This document shows positions 1-12,215 of a stretch of DNA of 64,000 nt, one piece after another. The stretch is taken from positions 397,631 to 461,630 of the forward strand of contig QANU01108907.1 in assembly GCA_003254905.1 (NCBI GenBank), read 5' to 3'. The stretch is from Nissolia schottii (taxonomy: Eukaryota > Streptophyta > Magnoliopsida > Fabales > Fabaceae). Each line of letters starts with the position of its first letter. Position 1 is the stretch's first letter. The translations under genes were made by a program, and so were the position numbers. The notes beneath the pieces are model-generated. The model was not told the DNA's origin and ran no database searches. It saw nothing but the letters and a program-made list of their open reading frames with translations.

Positions 1-2
1 TG

Positions 3-1097
3 GAGGCTTATCAATTTGCCGCTGGGCAACTTGATGAAGTGATGGAAGGGGTGGAGAAGATCTTGACATTGAAATTTGAGAAAGCTCAAGTTATCACCTC
101 AGGTAGTATTGATGCAAATGCTTCAGAAGATGAGCCTACGGAAATCTTTCTGAATGTACATACAATTGAGGATCCGGATGGAATTAACAGAATAAATATT
201 GAAGAAGACAGGAGAGCTACACCAGATAAGCGCCATAGAACAACTGTGGATTGTAATGGAACTGATATTGATGCGATTTTGGATGTAGAAGTATCTCCAG
301 ATACTGTTGTATGCATTTCAAGCCCGTCATCTACTTATGTTTCATCTCAATCCGCAACGCCAAATCCCATTTTGCAGGTCAGCTCTTATTAGTGATGAGA
401 AATCAACAAATATACTGCTCAAAACTTATTAGAGAATGTGACATTTGTTGACTCTCTCATTTAAGTTACAGGGTTTGTATAGTTATGAAGACAGTCAAGT
501 GGTTCAGTGCCTGTATGGACAGCCTAATTCTATGCTGGACCGTCAATCTAATGCTAACATGTTCCAACCACCAAACTACTTTTCTAACCAACAGGATTCT
601 CCTGGCCAATCTCAACTATTGCAGGTGTTTATTTTTCCAGTCGTTTAAGTGTTTTGATTATAGGTGCCATAATGCTTCTGTGTATAACTTGTTGAGAAAT
701 TTTAACTCAGGAGCCTATTGTCTCATGCACATACCAAGAGTATATGCCAGGCAGTAATCAGATGCGACAGGTACACGCATAATGTTCATAAATACAACTG
801 TTTGGGTTTTTCTCTGCAGGTCTATGGTTGGTTGTTGAGGGATTTTTGTTGCTAAACTAATTAATCTGCTTTGTGTATATTGGTTATAGGGGATGGATGT
901 TGACAACCAAAATCCTCATTCATCTTCATTCTCGCTGTATGACCATAATTACAGAAATTCTGACTCTGCATATATTATAAGGGACGAACATGATTAACTT
1001 ATTTTATTCTATTGGCATTTGGCAATGCCTATATTTTGTTGTACAGGATGGATCGTATGAATATGATAGCTCCTATGAGCACTATATAGCTGACTAG
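3..1097 (+). CDS. 3' end of a FAR1-related (FRS-like) gene, tentative
   Basis: This is the C-terminal part of a plus-strand gene that enters from the left edge. Reading frame and splice sites give exons 3-377, 472-624, 711-770 and 890 onward, with GT-AG junctions and phase 0 each time. The text starts EAYQFAAGQLDEVMEGVEKIL, a short amphipathic helix, then becomes low-complexity and rich in Ser, Asn, Gln and Pro (QSNANMFQPPNYF). This helix followed by a disordered tail reminds me of the C-terminus of FAR1/FHY3-related proteins, which are transposase-derived plant transcription factors. No zinc finger, MULE or SWIM domain lies inside the window, so the family call is weak. The 3' end is ambiguous: exon 4 read straight through stops at 995-997, but a GC donor at 968 joined to an acceptor ending at 1046 would add an in-frame acidic/Tyr-rich last exon ending at 1095-1097. 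Confidence 0.45.
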
Positions 1098-3394
1098 GAT
1101 GGATACAAAACTTTGGAATGAAAACTAACATAAATCCACCAATACATTCCTTTACCCTCTTACTTTCTTGAATTACGTTCTGCTCTTGTTTTTACTAAGC
1201 AATGAAGCATGCTGATTTCTTTTGGTTGTTAAAACAACCCTCCTTCTCTGTAAGTTGCCTCAGTCAAGATTATGAAAATACGTTTCCGTGTCCTAGAAAA
1301 CATTACGATACCCTGTAAGCTGATTCTATATTAGCCGGACCTATTATGAAAATATGGGTCCTCTCACTTCAGCTTTTAACACGAGTACATGACTGTTATT
1401 TAAGATAAATTCAACGGTGGGGCCTTGGAAAATGGAAATGCAGTACCCTGTCAAAATGTTGGTCCCTCCTCCGTTCATGTTGTGTCTAGTCTGCAATCGA
1501 TTTCTCTTCTACAATAATGAGGTAAAATTCAGAATTACCTGAAAACAAAAAGAGTATCTAAATCCATGTTTGACTCAAATTATAAGGCTATAATTTCCTT
1601 GGAAATCAAGAACTCAAAAACTTGTCCTGTTTGAGGAGAAAATAACGTATAAAAAGTTGGCAGTGTTCTTTTGCTCCAACGCTCTTCCTTTTTTTATTAT
1701 ATTTTTTTCAAGATAGATTTCAAGCTATGGTTTCTAGTGCCCATTCCCCAGTTTGCTAGAGTGCATTTTGGACTATCTATGCTCGTGACAGTTCTGGAGA
1801 ATCCTATGCCAGTGGCTGGTCATTGTTAGAGAAGGAAGACGGCACTATACTTATCTTTCCTTCCATTACTCTGGTGGTATTCACTGAGTTAAATTCTATA
1901 AGCATAAGTGATCTCTAAATTATGTTACGTAAGCAGAAAAGTAATTTTGAATTATTAGAAAAAGTACACATTCCACGTTTCTCACCTTTCGTCTTCTTTC
2001 GCATTTATATACGAAAGGCATAGCAGTATATATCTAGATCTGAAATTCCACGTGTCTACAATAAAGATGCACAAATGAAAACAAAATAAATAACTTCAAT
2101 TTATATATGATTCTTGTGAAATAAATACTTTCCGTGGGTTAGTAAGGAGTAAATTTTAGTTTGTTAAACCATTTTATCGACTAAACTACTTTACTAAAAA
2201 AGATTCAGATGGATACACAAAAAAAAAAAAAGTAACGAATACGTTGATATTGATGTGTGCTAAGAAAATATTAAAACATGCGAAACAACTTGGGGAGATT
2301 CGGAAGACAGACCATGTCTGAATCCGGTGAAACGATAAGAGTCGAGGTTTAACAAGATTAATTCCAATAATTCATTTTTCCTAGTTATACAATGTTTTTA
2401 CGTTTTACTACTCTCATTTTTGTTTCCTTTCTTTTCGAAATGTGCGGCGCCAAAACATAGTCCAAGAGTGCATGAACTTCAGGGCTTGGGTCAGAACAAT
2501 CCCCTAAAATTGGTCCAGAGTTAGATAAAATTTAGCAAAACTGTAACACAAGAAAAAGGCGTATATGGAGTTTAAGTTTAGCAAGAGGTGAATAAATTTT
2601 AACTTAAAAGTGAAAATGTGAAAAGACGTTATACTGCAAGTCACGCATTTTTTAATTATTTCAGATTTATTATCTAAAATATGGAGAAATAGATAGAGGT
2701 ATAAATCATATGATTTAAACTAGGCGGATAAATCATCTTGTGTGATAAAGGAATGCTAGCTTAATAAATTAACTACAAGGCCAAAAATCTTGCATGGGAT
2801 TGAATATTGAATGGTATAAAGGCTAAAAATAAATAAATTTAATGTTGCATACATGAATATGTTGGTTGGAGAGTGGACAATTAAATAAAATAGAAATAAG
2901 AACGAGAAAGTTGAGGTTGCTTAAGTGATTTGAACATGCAATAAGATAGAGGATATTTTGGTAGCTAGATTTTAAAACAAAAAAAAATTACATGAGAAAA
3001 TATTCAAAATAATATATATAAATGGGAATGATTTGACTACCAATATAATTTCATTTACAAGATATTGTGACATGTTGTCTGATCCATAAATTGACGCCAC
3101 CTAGTGAGGGGGGTAAAACTTTGTTGTTCGTTGCAGTTGATGTTGTTGTAAGTAAAGAAAATGAAAGTCACAAATACTACCAGCAAAGTAGTATGATAAA
3201 AAATAATAATAATAAATAGAGGGGGGCCGGTATGGACTATGAAGAGTTTTAGTAGAAAGCGCGTGAAGCTGAACACACACACTACAAAATCCAAGTGTTC
3301 CCACGCTCTCTCTCTCTCACTGCCCAAACCCAAAACCCCAAACATTCTCCTTTTAACCTTTTTCCGTTGAAAATCCGCACCATGAATTGAGGAC
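1098..3394. other. Intergenic region, AT-rich
   Basis: No coding region is visible here. It holds the 3' untranslated region of the left-hand gene and the promoter of the IQD gene. An AT-rich TATA-like stretch (aataaatagagg) lies near 3210-3220, and a CT run at about 3306-3319 probably falls in the IQD 5' leader. The long minus-strand open frame at 3055-3789 is a shadow of the GC-rich IQD exon 1. Confidence 0.5.
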
Positions 3395-6300
3395 ATGGGC
3401 TTCCTCCGCCGACTCTTCGGCGCCAAAAAACCGGCTCCTCCACCCGACGGGTCGGGTTCCAAACCGGGCAAGGACTCCAAGAGACGATGGAGCTTCGGCA
3501 AACACAGGGACAAGTCACTCACACAGCCACCGCCTCCCTCCTCCGCCCTCAACCACCAATTTGACCCCTCCTCATCCTCATTGGACGCCAACAAGCATGC
3601 CATCGCCGTCGCCGCAGCAACCGCCGCCGTGGCCGAGGCCGCTCTCGCCGCAGCACACGCCGCCGCCGAGGTAGTCAGGCTCACGAGCTCCGGCGGTGGC
3701 GGAAGTAGTGCAAGCAGCAACAGCAGGCCCGCAGCCGCCGTAGCGCGTGTTGGCCAGCGTCGGTGGCCGGAGGAAACCGCCGCCGTCAAGATACAGTCGG
3801 CCTTTCGTGGTTACTTGGTAAGTCCAACTAGTAAAATTTCTTTTTTATTTATTTATGCGTTTTACAATTATGGTCATGCTTGTTTCCCAGCTTCGGATAT
3901 TAATACTCTGTTTTTATTTTTTGGTTGGAAACTTGGAATTCTTCTATGGTCATAGCATTTCAACTACTAATTTCAAATTTGTTGACTCTCTTCTCTTCCA
4001 CTACTAGTACTACTACCATGGAATATTTTTTATTTATTTCTTTTTACTTTCGTTGAAAATGGAACTTTTCCCACCGTTTTTCTAGGAAACAAACAACAGT
4101 CAAATACCGCTTCTTTTTCAACAGTGATTATTTTCTTATTGTAAATTATTATTATTATTATTATTATTATGGCCACTGAAGTGAAAACAACCTGTTTGGT
4201 GTTGGACCGTTGGTCCCCTTCCCATCAATTCTCCACTCACGCCTAGTCCTCCACCACACCTTGCTTTGCTTCCTTCCAAATTATATGGATCAATTAAATA
4301 ATAATATTAAAGAACTAATTAAATGCCTTTTTTTTTTCTCTCTCTCTCTTTTGTCTATATTGTATGATTCTGGAAAGTGTGTATTTTGTTTGCCCTCTCG
4401 ATTTTGAGTACTGCTGACTTGCGCTGACAGTTGACTCTCTCTATCATTTCGTCATCAGCCTCAAACTAGATATAGTATTCTTTCTTTTTTATTTTATTGT
4501 TTTGGTGCGAGAGATTCTTTCTTTTTATTTCCCCCTCGGCCCTCGCTTTTGGTTTTTACTCGCTAGTAAATTTTCATTGGAAGAAATTATTGTTACTTTT
4601 TCTTATCACGGGCTACTCCCTTTTTCAATTTTAATATTGTTTTAGCTCACTTTTCTTTTTTTGGTTGGGAGATGTTACTACCGACCAGCTTCAAAGTGAT
4701 CCTTAATGATATAGCAATCACTAATTTATGATAGTGTTATGTTATATGAACTTATTATATATGAGGCATTGTGTAGACTTATCATATATATTATTAGATA
4801 AGATTTTAATGAGATTTATATTTAATAAGATTTCATCCAATGATAAATAGGTAATAAAGTGTCTCGTGTATAATGATTACAAATAACATTTCTTTTCGTA
4901 ATAATATTTATAATTTTAAATGGATGATATATAATAACATTACTCCCCTTTGTTTGTGTTCTATTCTGCCTTCTAGCATGGACTTTGGCTTTACATTGCA
5001 CATGGATGTAGTTTTCATCATAAAATATTCCATGTGACGAAGTGTGTTGCGTATATGTTTGAGATGTCTGGAAGAGGAGGAGAAAAAGAAACTTGTGGGT
5101 AACATGATTCAACTTAAAAATTGAGTCCCTTAGGTGGAAATTGAGTGTGGGAATTCCAGGCCAAGAAAATACCAAAGAGGAAAGAGAGGCATGTGTGTGC
5201 TAGAGGATAAAAATTAGCTCCACATATTTGGTGACTTATGATAGTTACCTCACCAGCAGGCAAAGTAGAATATGGACCTCTGTAATCCCAATTACAAAAT
5301 CAAAGGGGCTAGTGGCCCTTGTTGCCAACCCATCATCAACCATGTCTAGGGGTCATGGGCCTATGTAAGTGCTGGTAGGTAGGGTTGCCATTACTTAATG
5401 TAATAGGAGTGTGTGTTGTGCAAGTTGGTAACCATTGATTTCGTTTTTTCCATGGGCATGGGAAGGGAGTGAGTGTTGATTTAGTGGTCAACTCGTTTTC
5501 CTGGCCTTGCCAAATCCAAGGGGAAAACCATTCCTTTGTGGAAATAAAAATGGGCTTTTCACCTTACGTTAATTTATGACCAAAAAAAAGATATTCTCAG
5601 TTCTCACCCTACTTTAATTTATGATGAAAAAGATACTCTTGCTTTTACGTGAATGAAATTAACTCTGGTTAAGGTCACTAACACGCTAATAAAAGCTAGT
5701 ATAACTTAAGTGTCAGGTGAACTTATCCTTTTCACCTTTTACCTTTTCTAATGAGCTATGCAAGGCATGAGAAGGTGGGGGAAATGTGGACATAGGAAGC
5801 TTCAACTAATAAAAAGGAGCATCAATGTAGGGTAGCTTTCCACAGTGTGATTATGTGTTTAATTATGATTATGATTACATCCAACAGCTTCTCTCTTTCG
5901 CTATCTAATTCATTTCCCTCCCTTTTTCAATATTTAATTTTTAAAAAATGTTATTCGTACATAACATATAAACACTCAATTACACATTTATCACACTTCA
6001 TATAAGTGTGTTTCAGTTTGTAATTGTATGATAACTAAGAATGAATTTACTTTTTTTAGTGAAGACAATATGTTGATTTAATACTTATATAACTTAATTA
6101 GACACTTACTTAAATTGTGACTAGACATGTCGATTTTTGTGTCAAATTGACTATTTATAAATAATGGAACTATTTATTTTATTTTGTAGAGGATTTTCTC
6201 AAAAATCATCTTTTCTAAAAGTTTAAGTTGATAAAAGAAGACAAGTTTAATAATTTTATATTATATCTCTTTATATGCTTTAACTTCAAAAAGTAACAAA

Positions 6301-8308
6301 CTTGTTATCCTTTACTTTATTTCTTCTTTTATTGGGATTTTGCTGATGCTTCATTTTTTTGTTTCCTCTTCCGCCAAGAAATATAATGGTCAATTTGATT
6401 TTTATTGGATATATTATTATTGCATGATGATAGAAAATGTTAATTGCAAGTAGTAACTTTTTTTGTGGATGAATATTTGAAGGCAAAGAGGGCATTGAGA
6501 GCACTTAAAGCATTGGTGAAGTTGCAAGCATTGGTTAGGGGCCACATTGTGAGAAAGCAAACCGCAGATATGCTGAGGCGCATGCAAACATTGGTGCGGT
6601 TGCAGTCACAGGCACGTGCCAGTCGTGCGCACTTGTCAGATAATAATATCCACTCTTTCAAGTCTTCACTTTCTCATTACCCTGTAAGCAAAACATAGCC
6701 CCTTTTTCATTTCATAATTGCTTGATCTTTTCTTAGTAAGCTGAGAGGCTAAGGCTACACACAATGGCACCTCGTTTCTTTCAAACTTGTCACCTTTAAA
6801 ATGTAGATATGGCTTATTTTTCCTATTTTAGTCTAAAACCCCACCAGTGTTGACAAATTATTGTCCGATGCAAAATAACTTTCCACCCTATCAAAAACTT
6901 TGTGGTTGTAAAAGCTGTGCCAGCTAATAGCAAATTGAAAAACTAAATTGATAAGCTTGAGCATGCTATTTTAGGTTGGATTGTGGTGTAGCATTGAAAT
7001 GTGAATTAACATGCACTGCTTATTATTACTATTATTACTCTAGAAAGAATGACTCATCAACCACTAACCTGTGATATATAATTTATTGCAGGTCCCTGAA
7101 GAATATGAGCACCCACTTCGCGCCTATAGTACAAAATTTGATGGATCTATTTTGAAGGTATATGATTTTACCTCATATATATATATACATATATATATAT
7201 ACACACACACTTGATTGCATGATCAATAGATGATTTAAAGGAAATAACCCTTACTTTGAGTAATTTGATATTAAGAATGGAATTTTGCTTAAAAGGTAAC
7301 ACATCAATTTCACTTGTTTGAATTAGTTAAATGGTGACAATATTTACCCTGACCAAAAATTGATTAAAATGCTAGTAATTGTGGATAGTGTAACCTCTAG
7401 TAGTTTTTTTTTTCTTTCTAAGATAGATATGTTTTTTTGTCAGACACATTATATGTTTTTCAATAACATAGCTCCTTTAATTTACTCCTTGACACAATAT
7501 CAAATGAAATGTCACGTAAATTATTAGTTCTCAAATGTAAGCTGTCTTGTTTACTCCCAACTCTAAATATTATTTCCCCCGTTCCTTTTTCAACTAGCAG
7601 AGATGTAGTTCAAATGCAAATTTTAGGAACAATGACTTGGAGAGAGCAAGAATTGGGTCCAGTTGGTTAAACCGTTGGATGGAAGAGAACGATTCATTGA
7701 AGAACGGACACCACCCTGATAATAATGATGACAAGAGTGACAAGATCCTCGAAGTAGACACATGGAAACCAAACTTGAACAACAAATCCCACAATATTAG
7801 CAGCGCCTCCTTCCGCACACCACACTACTATGAGAATGACAATCTCATTACGGCCCCATATGAGTCTCCATCAAAACGTTCGTCAAAGGCTCTAACCCAA
7901 CAAAGCCTAAGCTCCTTGAAGTTCAACAAAGGAAAAGAGGAGGCGTCGTCGAGAACCGCGGATAATAGTCCACAGCCGTTCTCTTCTTCATCTAGACATG
8001 GAAGTGCCGGCGGTGGGGCGAGGAGGGGTCCGTTTACTCCAACGAGGAGCGAGTGCTCATGGGGATTTTTTGGCGGATACGCCGTTCACCCGAACTACAT
8101 GGCAAATACAGAGTCTTCGTTGGCAAAGGTTAGATCACAGAGTGCGCCAAAACAAAGGCTTGAGTTTGACAGATACGGTTACTCTAGGAGGACTGTTCAG
8201 GGTCTTTGGGATGTGGGGCCTACTTCAGATAGGGACTCTGATTTGAGGAACAAGGCTTATCCAGCTTCAAGTCGTTTCAACAGAATTGGGAGTGCTAATT
8301 TGAGGTGA
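3395..8308 (+). CDS. IQ67-domain calmodulin-binding protein (IQD family)
   Basis: Exons are 3395-3817, 6483-6683, 7092-7157 and 7601-8308, all joined in phase 0, for a 465-residue protein. The N-terminus [12 protein letters not shown] is the usual basic start of IQD proteins. The IQ67 domain covers about residues 128-190: [10 protein letters not shown] at the end of exon 1, then [19 protein letters not shown] and [15 protein letters not shown] in exon 2. The phase-0 intron that splits IQ67 after the first IQ motif is typical of the family. Residues 65-110 form an Ala-rich, Ser/Gly-rich linker. A DUF4005-like C-terminal block contains [23 protein letters not shown] proteins bind calmodulin and act as scaffolds on microtubules, plasma membrane or nucleus; which site applies here cannot be read. 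The start looks like the IQD22-25 subgroup (recall only). Intron 1 is about 2.67 kb and contains an ATT trinucleotide run at 4146-4170. Confidence 0.93.
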
Positions 8309-10802
8309 CAACAACATTGCATGTGTTAATTAACGAAGACAATTCCTTTTCTTCCCCCTTAAGGAAAGGGGTCATGTTTCGTTTTATTTCTTGTGCCTTT
8401 TTTTTGTGTGTGTGTGTGGCAGCAATTTTAGAATGTAAATTATGTTTGCTCGTGTAGTAACTCGTATAGTCTCTGTCCATACACCATCAAAATTCCACAT
8501 TGCTGATGTTACAAATAAATGTGTTGATTCTAGTTAATGATGAGTGCGTTTGAATGTTTGAACTAGCCCTTCCTGTGAATATATTAATGAGTATCCAAGT
8601 AATTGTCACATATATAACCATTACATTATCTTTTCATCAGCTTAAATTTTGGAAAAAAAATGGTTTTTAAACTAATATCAAAGACTTTATTATAACCAAG
8701 AGATCAGAGGTAATTGACATATCATTATATATATTATAGTAAAAAAAAAAAATTGATGCCTTCATTTTGTCTATTTTAGCCAATAATTTTTTGACCGAAT
8801 TGCACAAATTTGAATATACTTTACAGAAACCTTACAAGGAGATATGGTAACTACTAAGAGGAGATATGTTTTCACAGAAACTGTTCAATTTGCTAATCAG
8901 TATTGTTTTGTTCCTATATATTAACTTATCAACTGTTAATTCACGGAAACTAGATCCTGTTGTATCTTTCGTTCTAGTTAAGCCTTTCGGTGGTCCATTA
9001 TCTCCGAAACGGACGTGAAACCAACAAGAGGACAAAAATAATTCACATATGAAGTGACCTATGACACCATTACTCCCTCGTGTTGTTGTGTTCTAGTTTT
9101 TTGTTTTTTTTTTCTTGAGACTACGTGTGAGGGAAACTGTGGCCTTGGATGCTCACCACTAGCCACAAGGCCCTAGAAAATTTGATTTTATGAATCGGGT
9201 TGATGAGATGGTGGGACACATTTTAAGAGACATTACCTTTACTAACGAGTGATTAAGAAACACTTTAGAGTGCCCTTTAAAATGTATCAAACTTTTAAGT
9301 GTGTGAATATTAAATAACATTTTTGTAATGAGAATGGTGTAGAATTAGAAGCAGTAATTCATCTCATCCAGTTTTGGCCCACACCAATCCCTTTGAGACA
9401 CTTCTCTCCTTTTTTTTTTAGAGGTGCCCTTTTAATCAAATGGCAACTTAAAATGCACTTTTCTTTCACTGCTTTCGGAAAAGTGCGATGCGTTGCCTTT
9501 CATTATGCCAAAATCATTAGCTTTTTTATCAATCATGCACAAGTTGAAAAAAGCAGTTTATTTGAAATCACTTTGAATTGAACTGCTAAACTTACAGTCC
9601 AACAACCAAAAAGAGTGACAAAAATTTGATCTGATTTCCACTTGTCATCATTCCCTTAGCAACTGTTTGTTATATTCGTGTTGAATATTGGTAATAACCT
9701 AAGAGTTCTGTTATTCGGGCACACTAGATTAGTGTGATTACGTTTCAGGCAAAATTTTGTGTGTAAATAGTTAGAATTTTACATTAATGAACGAAGGACA
9801 ATGAGTAATATACTTAGCAATACTATCACTTATAGCTCCAGTTTACTCGATTCACCTTTCATCAACGTGAAATCCTTGTTATTTGCACATAAAATTTGTG
9901 GGTGTCGATATATAGACACACGAAACAAGTACGTATTAGTGTCATTATATCATTATTATTCTGGAAATAATGAATCCGTTGAATTGCTTTCACCACCTGG
10001 ACATATTGTGCCGGGAGAAAGAGCAGTACCAAAGAAGACGACACATATGATGGTGGATCATGAAATAGTATTATTAAAGGCTTTGACATATCCTGACAGA
10101 AAAAAATGGGGTGACATATCCATGGCAGTGGTAGTGCCATCCATTGAAAGATAGCTTAGTTTAATTGAGGGAAGGCACAACGGAGGCATTTGAGGATGGG
10201 ATAGACCATAGTCATACAGATCCAACAAACCACCAAACACAATAATTAATTTGAAAACAGTAATTCAATTCAAGGTGGACCACAACAGCGCCCGGAGAAA
10301 TACGGGTTTGGGATATTTTGTGGGATAAGTATAACTCAGCATGTTTGAACCACTGAGATCTTGGGAATTGAGGTGTCATTCTCAAATCTGAAGCAAAATC
10401 CTACATAATACTGATGACCCCATTACTGGAAAGTGGAAATAAATTTATATGAAATTTATTTTGATACTCAATATCAAGAAATTTTGTGAAACTATACTTT
10501 TAATATATTCATATATGTAGGTCTTGCACATTACACTAATTTACAATTAAAATAAAATCTCCTTTCTCATATTGAAACCAACACATCATTACTATTTCCA
10601 TGGCAGAAACTTCAAATTCTCCTTCTCTACCTTACTTGACCTCTTCTAGATTCTGCAACAATTTATTTCTAAATGAACCTGCATAGACAAAAAAAACCAA
10701 CCACTAGCAAAAGAGTTGCATGCAAATATTGTTTAACAATATAACTGGACCATTGCTATTTCACACTTACTTTAAAAGCCCAAGCCCATAAGACAGAGAT
10801 AC
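8309..10802. other. Intergenic region
   Basis: This starts with the IQD 3' untranslated region; possible poly(A) signals (aataaa-like) lie near 8513. No further gene is supported. An ATG-started open frame of 117 codons at 9801-10154 has no recognisable domain and is not called. Confidence 0.5.
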
Positions 10803-11156
10803 TTAAAACCCACAATTTGTATTTGGATCAATGGTGAAGCCCAAAGAGATGCCGCAAAGGCCCGGCAAGGTACCAATGGCAGTCGCATTTGGATTGTAAG
10901 TCTCAATGAGGCCCATTAAGCACCTACACACAGATTGCCTGTTGTCACCAGAGTTGGCAATGATGTTCAAGCCAGACATGGCATCACAACAAGGTGTCCC
11001 TGGAATTGGGTCTGGGGAGCCATAGGTGATGAAAATGGAGCAGGCAGAGAAAAGCTGGTTCACTATGGGGCAGTCTATGAGTGAAGATCCAAATGGGGTA
11101 GTGTAGGACAATAACATCAGCATCATAATTATTCTCAATGCTTCGTAGCTTCCCAT
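10803..11156 (-). CDS. Non-specific lipid-transfer protein, type I-like
   Basis: Single-exon gene of 117 residues. The open frame continues upstream to 11168, but that codon is GTG; the first ATG is at 11156-11154. The product begins with a hydrophobic signal peptide of about 25 residues (IIMMLMLLSYTTPFGSS). The mature part has the eight-cysteine pattern of the family: C-X9-C-X16-CC-X19-CXC-X21-C-X13-C, ending NTNCGF. Four disulfides would hold a helical bundle with a hydrophobic tunnel that binds lipids in the apoplast. Spacing fits type I nsLTPs better than type II, although the gap before the CC pair is slightly longer than usual. Type I genes often carry an intron near the 3' end; none is needed here. 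The neighbours give no functional hint. It could equally be called a protease inhibitor/seed storage/LTP (AAI) domain protein. Confidence 0.88.
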   Translation of the reverse strand: MGSYEALRIIMMLMLLSYTTPFGSSLIDCPIVNQLFSACSIFITYGSPDPIPGTPCCDAMSGLNIIANSGDNRQSVCRCLMGLIETYNPNATAIGTLPGLCGISLGFTIDPNTNCGF

Positions 11157-11463
11157 AGTACTAGGCACAAATCAGAATTTGTTTCTTACAAGGAATATCT
11201 TTCCTCTTCTTTTTTTTTTTCCTATTATTTTCCTCTCCTTAAATTTTATTTTATTTTGTAATTAAGTTCAGTGGAATAACTCATTATAAAATTATTATAT
11301 AAGCATATACATGAGGCAAATGCTTGGTTGGTGTGCAATGTGATGCTCGTGGTCTTGCATGATTTTTTGATGAACTTTGAGGCATGCATGATGCAACTAT
11401 TTCACTAGGTAGATTATCACGTTTATTATAATATAATTTTATAGTTCGTTCACCCAGCAAACT

Positions 11464-11537
11464 GGTTTCGTGGTGTAGTTGGTTATCACGTCAGTCTAAC
11501 ACACTGAAGGTCTCCGGTTCGAGTCCGGGCGAAGCCA
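11464..11537 (+). tRNA. tRNA-Val (anticodon AAC)
   Basis: This 74-nt sequence folds as a tRNA. The acceptor stem pairs GGTTTCG with CGAAGCC (one G-U) and the discriminator is A. The anticodon loop TCTAACACA gives AAC, which reads Val. The A box (TGGTGTAGTTGG) and B box (GGTTCGAGTCC) are intact. There is no intron, and CCA is not encoded, as expected for a nuclear gene. A CAA motif just upstream (about 11457-11461) fits plant tRNA initiation, and a T run follows. Confidence 0.97.
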
Positions 11538-11540
11538 CTG

Positions 11541-11545
11541 TTTTT
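11541..11545 (+). terminator. RNA polymerase III terminator of tRNA-Val
   Basis: Five T residues start four bases after the tRNA end, followed by further T runs. This is the usual Pol III stop signal. Confidence 0.85.
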
Positions 11546-12215
11546 AATTTTTTTCCTTCATTTTCTTTTTATACAAACAGAAACAAGACACAATGGTTGG
11601 ACCTATGTAGTTTGTTAAGAATTATACGTAGTGATTCTGGTGAGGCGTCAAAACAAGGCATTGTCATCCATCGCTTTCCTACCTAATTTGTTTCTTTTTC
11701 TATTACACCATCTATTGGATGTTTAGACCTTACTTTAAGGATAAACTATCCCTAGTTATCGTTTCTTATAGGGCATCTATTCATTTTGATCCATGCTTTT
11801 TAATTCAATAAATAAATATGCTCATAGTACTAGTACCATTATATATAAAAATATCAGATGACACTATTTTAAGACTTATTTCGAAATGAAGAAGAATCAT
11901 CATTGAGTATTAGATTAGTGATTGCGTTAGAATTCATGAATTTTATGGAAGAAACTCCAAATTCATGTTGACTTTGGTACAAGCTATAATAGAAAGTGGA
12001 TTCATATATAAATAAATTTCTTTATATATATATATATTCTCTTAAAAAAAAAGTCACGAATCCCACAAAAACATACCAATATTTTTTACTTTTTAGAAGG
12101 GAAAAAAAAAAAAGAAACGAAATTAGAGAAGACCAGCCAAGTTTCTAAGAGCTATGGGCGCTATACATATAAGAAAAGAAATAGTCCTAGTGAATAATAT
12201 CATACACCCTCTAGT
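11546..12215. other. Intergenic stretch, 3' side of the rhomboid gene
   Basis: AT-rich DNA with a short TA run near 12023-12040 and several A runs. It should contain the 3' untranslated region of the minus-strand rhomboid gene. I see no other gene. Confidence 0.5.

Noticed and set aside
3055..3789. 244-codon minus-strand open frame
   Set aside because: It is antisense to GC-rich IQD exon 1; low-complexity Ala/Leu text is a frame shadow, not a gene.
7178..7210. TA and CA run in an IQD intron
   Set aside because: Simple microsatellite near a splice donor; not treated as a mobile element.
9801..10154. 117-codon plus-strand frame starting at ATG
   Set aside because: No domain, signal or splice context recognised. 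Possible relic of a gene (AVPKKTTHMMVDHEIVLLKAL looks mildly protein-like) but nothing supports a call.
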